Of a DNA stretch of 56,061 nucleotides, positions 23,573 through 31,489 are shown piece by piece. Location: positions 1-56,061 of the forward strand of contig CAMDBM010000016.1 of NCBI GenBank assembly GCA_945889085.1, read 5' to 3'. Under the pieces are notes generated by a model that was not told the DNA's origin, made no database searches, and saw nothing but the letters and a program-made list of their open reading frames with translations. The DNA comes from WLJO01 sp945889085 (GTDB lineage: Bacteria; Actinomycetota; Acidimicrobiia; Acidimicrobiales; Ilumatobacteraceae). Numbering within the stretch: the first letter of the stretch is position 1; each line of letters begins with the position of its first letter. Both the position numbers and the translations under genes were made by a program.

Positions 23573-23590
23573 TCGTGAATGTGTGCACAA
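23573..23590. promoter_or_regulatory. Rex operator (ROP) upstream of rex
   Basis: TCGTGAA (23573-23579), a four-base spacer and TGCACAA (23584-23590) match the actinobacterial Rex site TTGTGAA-N4-TTCACAA with one mismatch in each half. It lies directly before the rex -10 box, where bound Rex would block RNA polymerase. Confidence 0.65.
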
Positions 23591-23595
23591 GCGCG

Positions 23596-23601
23596 TAGCG
23601 T
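23596..23601 (+). promoter_or_regulatory. Leaderless -10 box of rex
   Basis: TAGCGT, eight bases before ATG 23610 and five bases after the Rex operator. Confidence 0.6.
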
Positions 23602-23609
23602 GAGGACCG

Positions 23610-24299
23610 ATGTCCGATCGCCCCCGTCGACGCATCCCGGAAGCCACGGTTGAGCGGCTGCCCGAGTACCTGCGCATCCTCAGTGAACTCGACGACGATC
23701 TCGACCATATTTCCTCGGAACAGCTGGCCGATCTTGCCGGTGTGAATGCCGCAAAAGTCCGCAAGGACCTTTCTTACCTTGGCTCGTACGGCACCCGTGG
23801 TGTCGGCTACGAGGTTGCCTACCTCGTGTTTCAGGTCCGCCGTGAGCTTGGCCTCACCCATGATTGGCCCGTCATCATCGTGGGTGCCGGCAACCTCGGA
23901 CAGGCGCTCGCCAACTATGCGGGCTTCGTCGACCGGGGTTTTCCCGTGGCGGGAATCGTCGATGTCGACCCGGCCAAGATCGGCTCCGTAGTCGGGGGCG
24001 TGCGGGTTCGCCATGTGGACGAGCTCTCCACCCTCGTGCGGTCCCGCAAGGTGTCGATCGGCGTGGTCGCTACACCTCCCGGTGCTGCGCAGGACGCGGC
24101 TGATCTGCTGGTGGGGGCTGGTATCACCTCCATCTTGAACTTCGCCCCGACGGTGCTCAGCGTCCCCCGCGACGTGTCTGTCCGCAAGGTGGACCTTGCG
24201 ATCGAATTGCAGATTCTCGGCTTCCACGAGCAGCGGCGTAGCGACTCTTCGTTGAGTATCGTTCCTGACGTGGATTCCTCCCGGACCGCGAGCGCCTGA
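23610..24299 (+). CDS. rex: Redox-sensing transcriptional repressor Rex
   Basis: The 229-residue repressor has an N-terminal winged helix (about 10-75: RLPEYLRIL...ISSEQLADLAGVNAAKVRKD) and a Rossmann domain with VGAGNLGQAL that binds NADH or NAD+. The C-terminal domain-swap helix ends in ELQILGF. High NADH releases Rex from its operators. It heads the heme gene cluster, as in the Streptomyces rex-hemACD operon, tying heme supply to redox state. Confidence 0.96.
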   Translation: MSDRPRRRIPEATVERLPEYLRILSELDDDLDHISSEQLADLAGVNAAKVRKDLSYLGSYGTRGVGYEVAYLVFQVRRELGLTHDWPVIIVGAGNLGQALANYAGFVDRGFPVAGIVDVDPAKIGSVVGGVRVRHVDELSTLVRSRKVSIGVVATPPGAAQDAADLLVGAGITSILNFAPTVLSVPRDVSVRKVDLAIELQILGFHEQRRSDSSLSIVPDVDSSRTASA

Positions 24300-24315
24300 A
24301 AGCCGCCGGATCACC

Positions 24316-24375
24316 ATGACCCCTTCTGCTCACGTCCCGGCCTACCGCCGCCGCACCGGTCGAGTGAAGGGCTAA
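24316..24375 (+). CDS. Possible 19-residue peptide between rex and hemA
   Basis: A tiny frame MTPSAHVPAYRRRTGRVKG ends seven bases before the hemA start. Its last codons contain GAAGGG, the only Shine-Dalgarno-like sequence for hemA. It could couple or attenuate hemA translation. No own ribosome site is clear, and chance is quite possible in an 83-base spacer. Confidence 0.2.
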   Translation: MTPSAHVPAYRRRTGRVKG

Positions 24376-24382
24376 CGCGCGC

Positions 24383-25645
24383 ATGTCCGTCGTCGTTATC
24401 GGAGTCAACCACCGCACCAGTCCGTTGTCGGTCCTCGAGCGCGTTGCGATCAGCGGCGACCGGATCGTCAAGGCGCTGCACGACGTCTGCAGCCGCCCGA
24501 ACGTCAGCGAGGCCGTGGTGCTGTCCACCTGCAACCGCATCGAGATCTATGCGGTTGCCGAGCGCTTCCACGGCGCCTTCGGCGACATCCGTGACGTCCT
24601 GTGCTCCATCGGTGGGCTCACCCCCGACGAACTGCACCCGCACCTGTACAGCCAACACGACGATGCCGCCATCTCGCACCTGTTCGAGGTTGCCGCCGGT
24701 CTGGACTCGGCAGTACTCGGCGAGAGCGAGATCCTCGGCCAGGTCCGCAACGCGTGGGAACTCGCTCGGGTGGAGGGTGGCGCCAAGTCCACGCTCAACC
24801 TCCTCTTCCGTCACGCGCTCGAGGTCGGCAAGCGGGCCCGTACCGAGACGGCAATCGGCCGCGGCACGGCGAGTGTCTCTCACGCAGCCGTTGAGATGGC
24901 GCAGGAACGACTCGGTGAGCTCAGCGGACGGCGTGTACTCGTGGTCGGTGCCGGCGAAATGGCCGAGGGAACCGCAGTGGCGCTGCGCGGTGCCGGCGTC
25001 GGTGAGATCGCTGTTACCAACCGCACCGTTGATCGCGCCGTTGCGCTCGCCGCCCGTGTCGGCGGCCGTGTGCACCCGTTCGCTGATCTCGGTCCGGCGC
25101 TCGCAGAGGCCGACCTGGTCGTGTCCTGCACAGGTGCCGGCTCGGTAGTCATCGATACGGACACGGTGGAGCAGGGGTTGGCACACCGCAACGGCCGTCA
25201 CCTCTTCGTCTTGGACATTGCGGTACCGCGTGACGTGGACACGGGCGTCGGCAGCCTCCCGGGTGTCACGCTGCTGGACCTCGACGACCTGCGTGCGTGG
25301 GCCGAGCGTGGCCTGCAGCAGCGTGCTGGCGAGGTCGAGCGTGTTCGCCAGATCGTCGGTGAGGAGGTCGAGCACCACGTGCTCGACGTCGCCGCCCGTC
25401 TGGCTGCACCGTTGGTGGCGTCCTTGCGCTCCAAGGCCGAGGGCATCCGGCAGTCGGAGCACGAGCGGTTCCAGGCGAAGCTAGCGAACCTCACGCCCGC
25501 ACAACGCGAGGCCGTGGAGGCGCTCACGATGGGCATCGTCAACAAACTGCTCCACGATCCCTCGGTGCGCCTCAAGGAAGATGCGGGCTCACCTCGCGGC
25601 GAGCGCTACGCGTCCGCCGTGCGGGAACTGTTCGACCTCTCGTGA
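24383..25645 (+). CDS. hemA: Glutamyl-tRNA reductase
   Basis: This 420-residue NADPH enzyme makes glutamate-1-semialdehyde from charged tRNA-Glu, the first committed step of C5 heme synthesis. The catalytic Cys is C50 in VLSTCNRIE, with GVNHRTSPL at the start. The NADPH Rossmann motif is VVGAGEMAEG, and a C-terminal dimerisation helix region follows from about residue 310. The length is usual. It is followed by hemC after seven bases. Confidence 0.97.
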   Translation: MSVVVIGVNHRTSPLSVLERVAISGDRIVKALHDVCSRPNVSEAVVLSTCNRIEIYAVAERFHGAFGDIRDVLCSIGGLTPDELHPHLYSQHDDAAISHLFEVAAGLDSAVLGESEILGQVRNAWELARVEGGAKSTLNLLFRHALEVGKRARTETAIGRGTASVSHAAVEMAQERLGELSGRRVLVVGAGEMAEGTAVALRGAGVGEIAVTNRTVDRAVALAARVGGRVHPFADLGPALAEADLVVSCTGAGSVVIDTDTVEQGLAHRNGRHLFVLDIAVPRDVDTGVGSLPGVTLLDLDDLRAWAERGLQQRAGEVERVRQIVGEEVEHHVLDVAARLAAPLVASLRSKAEGIRQSEHERFQAKLANLTPAQREAVEALTMGIVNKLLHDPSVRLKEDAGSPRGERYASAVRELFDLS

Positions 25646-25652
25646 GCAGGCC

Positions 25653-26441
25653 ATGACCGGACTGCTGCGCATCGCCACGCGCGGCAGTCAGCAGGCGCTC
25701 AGACAGGCAGAGACCGCTGGAGCGCTCCTCGCCGAGGGAACAGGGGCCAAGGTCGAGTTCGTCATCGTGCAGACAACCGGCGACCAGCGCCAGGACGTGC
25801 CGCTGCACCAGATCGGCGGGCAGGGTGTCTTCGTGAAGGAGGTGCAGCGTGCCGTGCTGGACGGTCGAGCCGACCTAGCCGCTCATTCCGCCAAGGACCT
25901 TCCGTCCACTGCCGCCGATGGGCTGGACATCGCTGCGTTCTGCGAGCGCCGGTCGCCGTGGGACGTGCTCGTCGGCCGTTCCCTTGTGGACCTGCCGAAC
26001 GGTGCAACGGTGGCGACCGGATCGGTGCGGCGCCGGGCGCAATTGACGCTGCTGCGGCCCGACCTGCGGTTCGTCGAGTTGCGCGGCAATATCCAGACGC
26101 GGCTCTCGCGGATCCCTGACGACGGCGCCATCGTCATGGCCGAAGCGGCCCTGCAGATCCTCGGGCTCGATCACCGCGTGGCCTCGCGCTTCACGCTCGG
26201 CGAGATGGTTCCACAGGCCGGTCAGGGATGCGTGGCGCTCGAGTGTCGCGTCGACGACGAGCGCACGCGCGCCGCACTCGCGCTGCTCGACCACTCACCG
26301 ACGCGCCGGTGCGTCGAGGCAGAGCGAGCGTTCCTCGCCACGCTCGGTTCGGGTTGCTCGCTCCCGATCGGCGCCTACGCGGAGCCGGACCCCGCCGTGC
26401 CGGACGGTCCGGTGTCGCTGCACACCTTCGTCGGCGTCTAG
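25653..26441 (+). CDS. hemC: Porphobilinogen deaminase (hydroxymethylbilane synthase), short C-terminus
   Basis: The 262-residue enzyme joins four porphobilinogens into hydroxymethylbilane. Visible are TRGSQQAL (N-terminus), HSAKDLPS (catalytic Asp loop), ATGSVRRRAQL, ELRGNIQTRL and the dipyrromethane-anchoring Cys235 in GSGCSLPIGAY. Homologs have about 305-315 residues; this one stops at TAG soon after SLHTFVGV, so about 45-50 residues of domain 3 are absent. The next bases in any frame do not restore a HemC-like end, and hemD starts eight bases later. All active-site parts are present, so it may still work. Confidence 0.9.
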   Translation: MTGLLRIATRGSQQALRQAETAGALLAEGTGAKVEFVIVQTTGDQRQDVPLHQIGGQGVFVKEVQRAVLDGRADLAAHSAKDLPSTAADGLDIAAFCERRSPWDVLVGRSLVDLPNGATVATGSVRRRAQLTLLRPDLRFVELRGNIQTRLSRIPDDGAIVMAEAALQILGLDHRVASRFTLGEMVPQAGQGCVALECRVDDERTRAALALLDHSPTRRCVEAERAFLATLGSGCSLPIGAYAEPDPAVPDGPVSLHTFVGV

Positions 26442-26449
26442 GGATCCGT

Positions 26450-27214
26450 ATGAGCGGTCCCGACACACGACCCGTCGTGGTGGTCACCCGATCTGCCGAG
26501 CAGTCCCAAGGGCTTGCGAGCCGGCTGCGCGAGGCCGGGTACGACATTGTCGAGGTGCCGGTGATCAGCATCGTCGACGCTGCCGACGGCGGAGCGGCGC
26601 TCGTCGCAGCCCTTGCCCAACTGGAGTCGTACGACTGGCTCGTCCTCACGTCGCCGAATGGCGCGCAGCGGGTGCGGGAGGCCGTGCAGCGGTGCGCCGA
26701 GGGACAACGCCCGAAGGTGGCCGTGGTCGGGCCGGGAACGGCAGAGAACCTTGGCGGGGCGGTGGACCTCGTGCCCACGCGCTCGGTCGGCGAGGGACTC
26801 GTCGAAGCCTTTCCCGCCGGCACCGGGCGGGTACTGCTCGTTCAGGCCGAGGCGGCGCGTCCCGTGGTCGGGGACGGCCTGCGCGCACTGGGGTGGAATG
26901 TCGATGCGGTCGTGGGGTACCGAACGATCCCGGTGAGCCCACCCGGCGAACTCGTCGAGCGCGCTGCACGATCGGCGGCGGTGGTCTTCACCAGCGGGTC
27001 GACGGTTCGCAACTATCTCGCAGCGGCCGGCATGGATGCACTCCCCCCGGTCGTGGTGTCGATCGGACCCGTGACCACCGGTGTGGCGGAGTCGCTCGGC
27101 GTGCGAGTGCGGATCACCGCACCGGTGCACAACCTCGACGGCGTCGTTGCTGCCCTGCGGTCGGTGGTGCCCCCAAACCCGGCGGCGCCCCCGGGCTCGG
27201 GACTTGACTCCTAG
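26450..27214 (+). CDS. hemD: Uroporphyrinogen-III synthase
   Basis: The 254-residue protein folds hydroxymethylbilane into uroporphyrinogen III with ring D inverted. The family is poorly conserved, but VVVTRSAEQSQGLASRLREAG, DWLVLTSPNGAQRV, and VVFTSGSTVRNYL followed by SIGPVTTGVAESLGV are typical. It has a normal length and lies directly after hemC. Its stop codon TAG forms part of a -10 box for hemB. Confidence 0.93.
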   Translation: MSGPDTRPVVVVTRSAEQSQGLASRLREAGYDIVEVPVISIVDAADGGAALVAALAQLESYDWLVLTSPNGAQRVREAVQRCAEGQRPKVAVVGPGTAENLGGAVDLVPTRSVGEGLVEAFPAGTGRVLLVQAEAARPVVGDGLRALGWNVDAVVGYRTIPVSPPGELVERAARSAAVVFTSGSTVRNYLAAAGMDALPPVVVSIGPVTTGVAESLGVRVRITAPVHNLDGVVAALRSVVPPNPAAPPGSGLDS

Positions 27215-27217
27215 GAT
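27212..27217 (+). promoter_or_regulatory. Leaderless -10 box of hemB-hemL inside the hemD stop
   Basis: TAGGAT begins with the hemD stop codon and lies eight bases before the hemB GTG. It could give hemB-hemL a promoter separate from the Rex-controlled one. Confidence 0.45.
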
Positions 27218-27225
27218 GGGTCCTC

Positions 27226-28233
27226 GTGACCGCTCCTGGTACTCATCCCTCGGCATCGTTCCCGGCTTCGCGGCCGCGGCGGCTCCGCCGCACCTCTGCG
27301 CTGCGTGAACTTGTTGCCGAGACCCGCCTTGGCGTGAACGACGTGATCGCCCCGCTGTTTGTCCGCGAGGGGATTACCGAGCCGCAGCCGATCAGATCCC
27401 TGCCCGGCGTGGTGCAGCACACCCGCTCGAGCCTGCGACGCGAGGTCCGTGAGCTTGCAAGTCTCGGAATCAAGTCCGTGATCCTCTTCGGCATCCCGGC
27501 GCAGAAGGACGACATCGGTTCGGCCGCATGGGACCCGAACGGGATCGTCCAGGTCGCGCTGGCGGACCTCAGGGAGGACCACGGGGATGACATGGTGCTC
27601 ATGGCGGACTGCTGCCTTGACGAGTACACCTCGCACGGCCATTGCGGGGTCGTGCGGCCCGACGGCCGTGTCGACAACGACGCCACTCTGGAGCTGTACG
27701 CGCGTGCCGCGGTTGCTCAGGCAGAGGCGGGTGCCCACGTGGTGGCCCCGAGCGGGATGATGGACGGTCAGGTGGGCGCGATCCGGAGCGCGCTCGACGG
27801 TGCCGGCCACTCGGAGGTCTCCGTGCTCGCATACTCAGCGAAGTACGCATCCGCGCTCTACGGACCCTTCCGCGATGCGGTGGACGTCCGTATTGCCGGC
27901 GGTGGTGATCGCAAGGGGTATCAGCAGGACTGGCGCAATGCGCGAGAGGCGCTCGTGGAGGTTGCGGCAGACCTCGCGCAGGGAGCCGACATGGTGATGG
28001 TGAAACCTGCCGTCACTTACCTCGATGTCATTGCTGCCGTGCGTGCAGCATGCAACGTACCCGTTGCGGCGTACCACGTATCCGGTGAGTACTCCATGAT
28101 CAAGGCCGCTGCGGCAAACGGGTGGATCGACGGTGATGCCGTTGCGGTTGAGCAACTCACTGCGGTGAAGCGGGCGGGCGCCGACCTCATCCTCACGTAC
28201 TTCGCCCGGGACCTCGCGGAGCGTTGGTTATGA
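27226..28233 (+). CDS. hemB: Delta-aminolevulinic acid dehydratase (porphobilinogen synthase)
   Basis: The 335-residue enzyme condenses two aminolevulinates to porphobilinogen. The metal loop ADCCLDEYTSHGHCG keeps the cysteines of zinc-type enzymes. The Schiff-base lysines sit in YSAKYASALYGPFRDA and MVKPAVTYLD, and SGEYSMIKAAAANGW is also conserved. The GTG start has a -10 box eight bases upstream. The stop overlaps hemL (ATGA). Confidence 0.97.
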   Translation: MTAPGTHPSASFPASRPRRLRRTSALRELVAETRLGVNDVIAPLFVREGITEPQPIRSLPGVVQHTRSSLRREVRELASLGIKSVILFGIPAQKDDIGSAAWDPNGIVQVALADLREDHGDDMVLMADCCLDEYTSHGHCGVVRPDGRVDNDATLELYARAAVAQAEAGAHVVAPSGMMDGQVGAIRSALDGAGHSEVSVLAYSAKYASALYGPFRDAVDVRIAGGGDRKGYQQDWRNAREALVEVAADLAQGADMVMVKPAVTYLDVIAAVRAACNVPVAAYHVSGEYSMIKAAAANGWIDGDAVAVEQLTAVKRAGADLILTYFARDLAERWL

Positions 28234-29570
28234 GCCTGCCGTACTGCAACCCAACGGCGTGTGTGGCTGCAGGCTGTGAGGCAGCAACCTGCACCGGTGC
28301 GGGCGTTCGGTCCAATGCTGAGTTGTTCGCACGCTCTGCCGCTGTCATCCCCGGCGGTGTGAACTCGTCCATCCGAGCGTTCAAGGCTGTTGGCGGTACG
28401 CCCTACGTCATCAGCCGGGCCGCTGGTGCATCGCTCTGGGACGTCGAGGGCAAGCACTACCTCGATCTCGTCCAGAGCTACGGCGCGATAATCGCCGGTC
28501 ATGCCCACCCCGATGTGGTCGCAGCAATCACCCGTGCGGCCTCAGACGGTACGTCGTACGGCGCGCCGACCCCGCGCGAGATGAAGCTTGCCGAGGAGAT
28601 CCGGTCACGCGTTCCGTCGTGCGAGCGGGTGCGGCTCATGAACTCTGGCAGCGAGGCAACCACCACGGCCGTACGCCTCGCCCGCGGTGCGACGGGTCGA
28701 GACCGCATCGTGAAGTTCGCCGGTTGCTTCCACGGAGCGGTTGACGCGCTCCTCGCCGCCGGCGGGTCCGGCGTGGCAACCCTCGGCCTGCCGGGCACCG
28801 CTGGAGTTCCTGCTGCTGCTGTGTCAGAAACACTGGTTGCGCCGTTCAACGTCGTCCCGCGTCTCGACGACAACGTGGCCGCGGTCATCGTCGAACCGCT
28901 CCCCGCGAACATGGGACTGGTTGAGCCGACGGCCGGGTTCCTCGCCGGCCTCCGCGCCGAGTGCGACCGCGTTGGCGCCCTGCTGATCTTCGACGAGGTC
29001 ATCACTGGCTTCCGCATCGGTCGCGGTGGCTATCAGGCCGTGTGTGGCGTGGTTCCGGACATCACCTGTTTCGGCAAGGTGATCGGTGGCGGACTGCCGA
29101 TCGGCGCGATCGGCGGGCGCAAGGACGTCATGGAGAATCTCTCCCCGCTCGGGGCCGTCTTTCACGCAGGAACCCTCGCCGGCAACCCACTCGCAACGGC
29201 TGCCGGTCTTGCGGCACTGTCCCTGCTCGACGACGCTGCGTACGACTTTCTCGCCGTGCAGGCTCGTCGTCTCGGCAAGGGTCTGGGTGAGGCCCTCGCA
29301 AGCGCTGGCATCCCTGCCGTCGTTCCGGTCATCGGTACGCTCGTGGGCCTGCATCTCGCACCTGTACCGGCCACTGATTTCGACGCGGCGAAGACCACCG
29401 ACGAGGCAATGTTCGCCAGGTTCTTCCACGCAATGCTCGACGAGGGAGTGGCGCTCGCGCCCGGTGCGTACGAGGTGCTCTTCCCGGGCCTCGCCCATAC
29501 CGATGCCGTGATCGACTCGATCGTCGATGCTGCCGGTCGGGCCGCGGCATGTGCCGCAAACGCTGCCTGA
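28230..29570 (+). CDS. hemL: Glutamate-1-semialdehyde 2,1-aminomutase with Cys-rich N-terminal extension
   Basis: This PLP enzyme (446 residues from ATG 28230) converts glutamate-1-semialdehyde to aminolevulinate. The core begins near residue 28 (AELFARSAAVIPGGVNSSIR) and includes NSGSEATT, IFDEVITGFR and the PLP lysine in FGKVIGGGLPIG. Ahead of it are about 26 extra residues with Cys at positions 6, 11, 16 and 21, exactly five apart. The ATG overlaps the hemB stop by four bases, which favours this start; a GTG at 28263 is the alternative. Confidence 0.95.
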   Translation: MSLPYCNPTACVAAGCEAATCTGAGVRSNAELFARSAAVIPGGVNSSIRAFKAVGGTPYVISRAAGASLWDVEGKHYLDLVQSYGAIIAGHAHPDVVAAITRAASDGTSYGAPTPREMKLAEEIRSRVPSCERVRLMNSGSEATTTAVRLARGATGRDRIVKFAGCFHGAVDALLAAGGSGVATLGLPGTAGVPAAAVSETLVAPFNVVPRLDDNVAAVIVEPLPANMGLVEPTAGFLAGLRAECDRVGALLIFDEVITGFRIGRGGYQAVCGVVPDITCFGKVIGGGLPIGAIGGRKDVMENLSPLGAVFHAGTLAGNPLATAAGLAALSLLDDAAYDFLAVQARRLGKGLGEALASAGIPAVVPVIGTLVGLHLAPVPATDFDAAKTTDEAMFARFFHAMLDEGVALAPGAYEVLFPGLAHTDAVIDSIVDAAGRAAACAANAA

Positions 29571-29595
29571 ACCCCCTGCCTGTGCACCCGGCTCT

Positions 29596-29601
29596 TAGTC
29601 T
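29596..29601 (+). promoter_or_regulatory. Leaderless -10 box of the 29608 gene
   Basis: TAGTCT, six bases before GTG 29608, with no Shine-Dalgarno between. Confidence 0.5.
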
Positions 29602-29607
29602 GTTGCC

Positions 29608-30141
29608 GTGACGCTCTGGAAGACGGTGTACCGATGGGTCGGTGCGGTCCTGGCGGTCGTGGTGCTGTTCGTCGTTCTCGTTCTCGTTCTCGGCAGGAAC
29701 CTCACGGACACGAAGCAGTCGATCGGGCCGACGCAACGGCGCATCAACCTCGTTGCAGACCTTGGTGACGATGACGCAACCGCCTGCGAGCACGACGAGA
29801 TCAAGCGCGGCATGCCGGCGCCCGCTGCGCTCCTGCGCAGGGACTCGACGGCTTGCGTCGTGGTGGGCGTGGTCGATGATGCCAACTCGCTCCGGTGGTT
29901 CTTCATCGGCCGGGGCAACGGCGCCGGTTCGGTCCGCGTCCCGAAACCGGTGCGGGTCGGGCTCACCGTGGTTGCGCTCTCGAATGGCGCAGTGGTGCCG
30001 ATGGCGGAATCGGTGGCTGTGCGCTGCTCACCCGACCCCAATGAGCGCTTCGAGGCATGGGTGGCCGACGGCCGTGCTACTGCGGGCTATCTCAACGAGT
30101 TTGGCGCCCTCGTGGCGATCGACTGCGAAGAGCCGGCCTAA
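29608..30141 (+). CDS. Membrane-anchored protein of unknown function
   Basis: The 177-residue protein has one N-terminal helix (about 9-30, very Val/Leu-rich) and an extracytoplasmic domain of about 145 residues with four cysteines (TACEHDE, TACVVV, VRCSPD, IDCEE) that could form two disulfides. No family is recognised. The GTG start agrees with the upstream -10 box. It lies between hemL and a convergent reductase gene. Confidence 0.75.
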   Translation: MTLWKTVYRWVGAVLAVVVLFVVLVLVLGRNLTDTKQSIGPTQRRINLVADLGDDDATACEHDEIKRGMPAPAALLRRDSTACVVVGVVDDANSLRWFFIGRGNGAGSVRVPKPVRVGLTVVALSNGAVVPMAESVAVRCSPDPNERFEAWVADGRATAGYLNEFGALVAIDCEEPA

Positions 30142-30153
30142 CGCTGGGGAGGA

Positions 30154-31404
30154 TTACGCGTCTGGCGCAAAGCGGACGATCGACGCCGCTGCCTTGTACG
30201 CCATCTCGGCCGGGCCGAGTTCGTCGGGCCGCATCAGGTTCGCCATGATCCGGAGCACCCACTCCATGAGCGTGCGGCTGTTCATGCCCACTCGGGTCAG
30301 CTCACGCATCAGCAGCGGCCGCCCGATGATCTGCGCAAACAGCCGGGCGACCTTGAAGTACAGGCCGAACTCGTCCTCGAGCATCTTCGGGTAGCGCGCA
30401 AGCGCTGCCGGGTCCGACTCGGTGATTGCCTCGTGAAGGACCTGTGCAGCGAGGCGAGCGGTCTCGTACGCGTAGTCAATGCCCTCACCGTTGAACGGGT
30501 TCACGCTCCCGGCAGCATCGCCAACCACGAGATAGGTGGGGCCTGCCTTCGGTCCGACCGAGCCGCCCATCGGGATACGGCCGGATGTTGCGCGCACGGT
30601 CGGATTACCGGGATCGATGCCCCAGTTGTCCGCTACCTGGTGTGCATATGCATCGAGCAGGTGCGTGGTGTTCACGCTCTTGAAGTCACGGAAGGTGCTG
30701 AGCAGGCCGACACCAATGTTGACCGTGCCGTCACCGACCGGGAAGATCCAGCCGTATCCGGGGAGCGGGTTGCCCTGCCGGTCCTTCACGTCGAGGGCCG
30801 ATTCGATCCACGGGTCTGCGTGCTTCGGTGATTCCCAGTACGTGCGGATTGCCGTGCCGTACGGCCATTCGCGGGTTCGGAAGGTTCCGAGGGCACGCCC
30901 GAACCGGCTGTTCGCCCCATCGGCAACCACGACATACTTCGCCGTGAGTTCCTCGGTGCTCGGTGCACCCTTGCGCTGCACCACAGCGCCCCGGACGAAT
31001 CCCCGGTCCATCACCGGGCCGAGCGCGTCGGTGTTCTGCAGGATTGTTGCGCCGGCCGCCTCGGCGTTGCGTGCCACCATCCAGTCGAGATCGCGGCGCC
31101 GCACCACGTATCCGTACGGCGGGTAGATCGGATGGCTCGGCCACTCCAGTTCGAGAGTCTTGCCCATGCCGGTCGAGCGGAGCCCGTGATAGCGGTGGAA
31201 TTGAGAGAGTTCGTCAGCCAGACCCATGTCGCCGAGTTGTTTGACGCCTCGTGGTGTCAGCCCGTCACCACACGTCTTCTCCCGCGGATACGACTTTCGC
31301 TCGACGATCGCCACGGAGTGACCGTGTCGGGCGAGCCAGTAGCCCGCCGAGCAGCCCGCCGGGCCACCACCGATGATCAGCACGTCGTAATGGGTCGTGG
31401 TCAC
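30154..31404 (-). CDS. Geranylgeranyl reductase family flavoprotein (possibly menaquinone side-chain reductase)
   Basis: The 416-residue FAD enzyme has the dinucleotide motif VLIIGGGPAGCSAGYWLA, the family motif CGDGLTPRG and the second FAD site VGDAAGSVNPFNGEGI. Members saturate isoprenoid chains; mycobacterial MenJ acts on menaquinone. Placement among respiratory genes makes a quinone substrate plausible, but archaeal-type lipid or other isoprenoids cannot be excluded. GTG 31404 is chosen because upstream codons lie in the terminator of the preceding gene. Confidence 0.88.
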   Translation of the reverse strand: MTTTHYDVLIIGGGPAGCSAGYWLARHGHSVAIVERKSYPREKTCGDGLTPRGVKQLGDMGLADELSQFHRYHGLRSTGMGKTLELEWPSHPIYPPYGYVVRRRDLDWMVARNAEAAGATILQNTDALGPVMDRGFVRGAVVQRKGAPSTEELTAKYVVVADGANSRFGRALGTFRTREWPYGTAIRTYWESPKHADPWIESALDVKDRQGNPLPGYGWIFPVGDGTVNIGVGLLSTFRDFKSVNTTHLLDAYAHQVADNWGIDPGNPTVRATSGRIPMGGSVGPKAGPTYLVVGDAAGSVNPFNGEGIDYAYETARLAAQVLHEAITESDPAALARYPKMLEDEFGLYFKVARLFAQIIGRPLLMRELTRVGMNSRTLMEWVLRIMANLMRPDELGPAEMAYKAAASIVRFAPDA

Positions 31405-31426
31405 CAAATCAGTGTGCCCGCCGAGG

Positions 31427-31464
31427 GGAAAAACAACACGGTCCCGGCGTGAGCCGGGACCGTG
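31427..31464 (-). terminator. Rho-independent terminator after the membrane cytochrome c gene
   Basis: A perfect 12-base stem (31437-31448 with 31453-31464) with loop GTGA is followed on the minus strand by TTGTTTTTCCCC. It ends the cytochrome c transcript 26 bases after its stop and separates it from the reductase gene. Confidence 0.88.
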
Positions 31465-31489
31465 ACACAAATCGCTTCAGCGGGACCGA

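Noticed and set aside
26441..26600. A frameshift that would restore the HemC C-terminus
   Set aside because: Other frames after the stop give Arg-rich, unrelated sequence, and the hemD start fits tightly.
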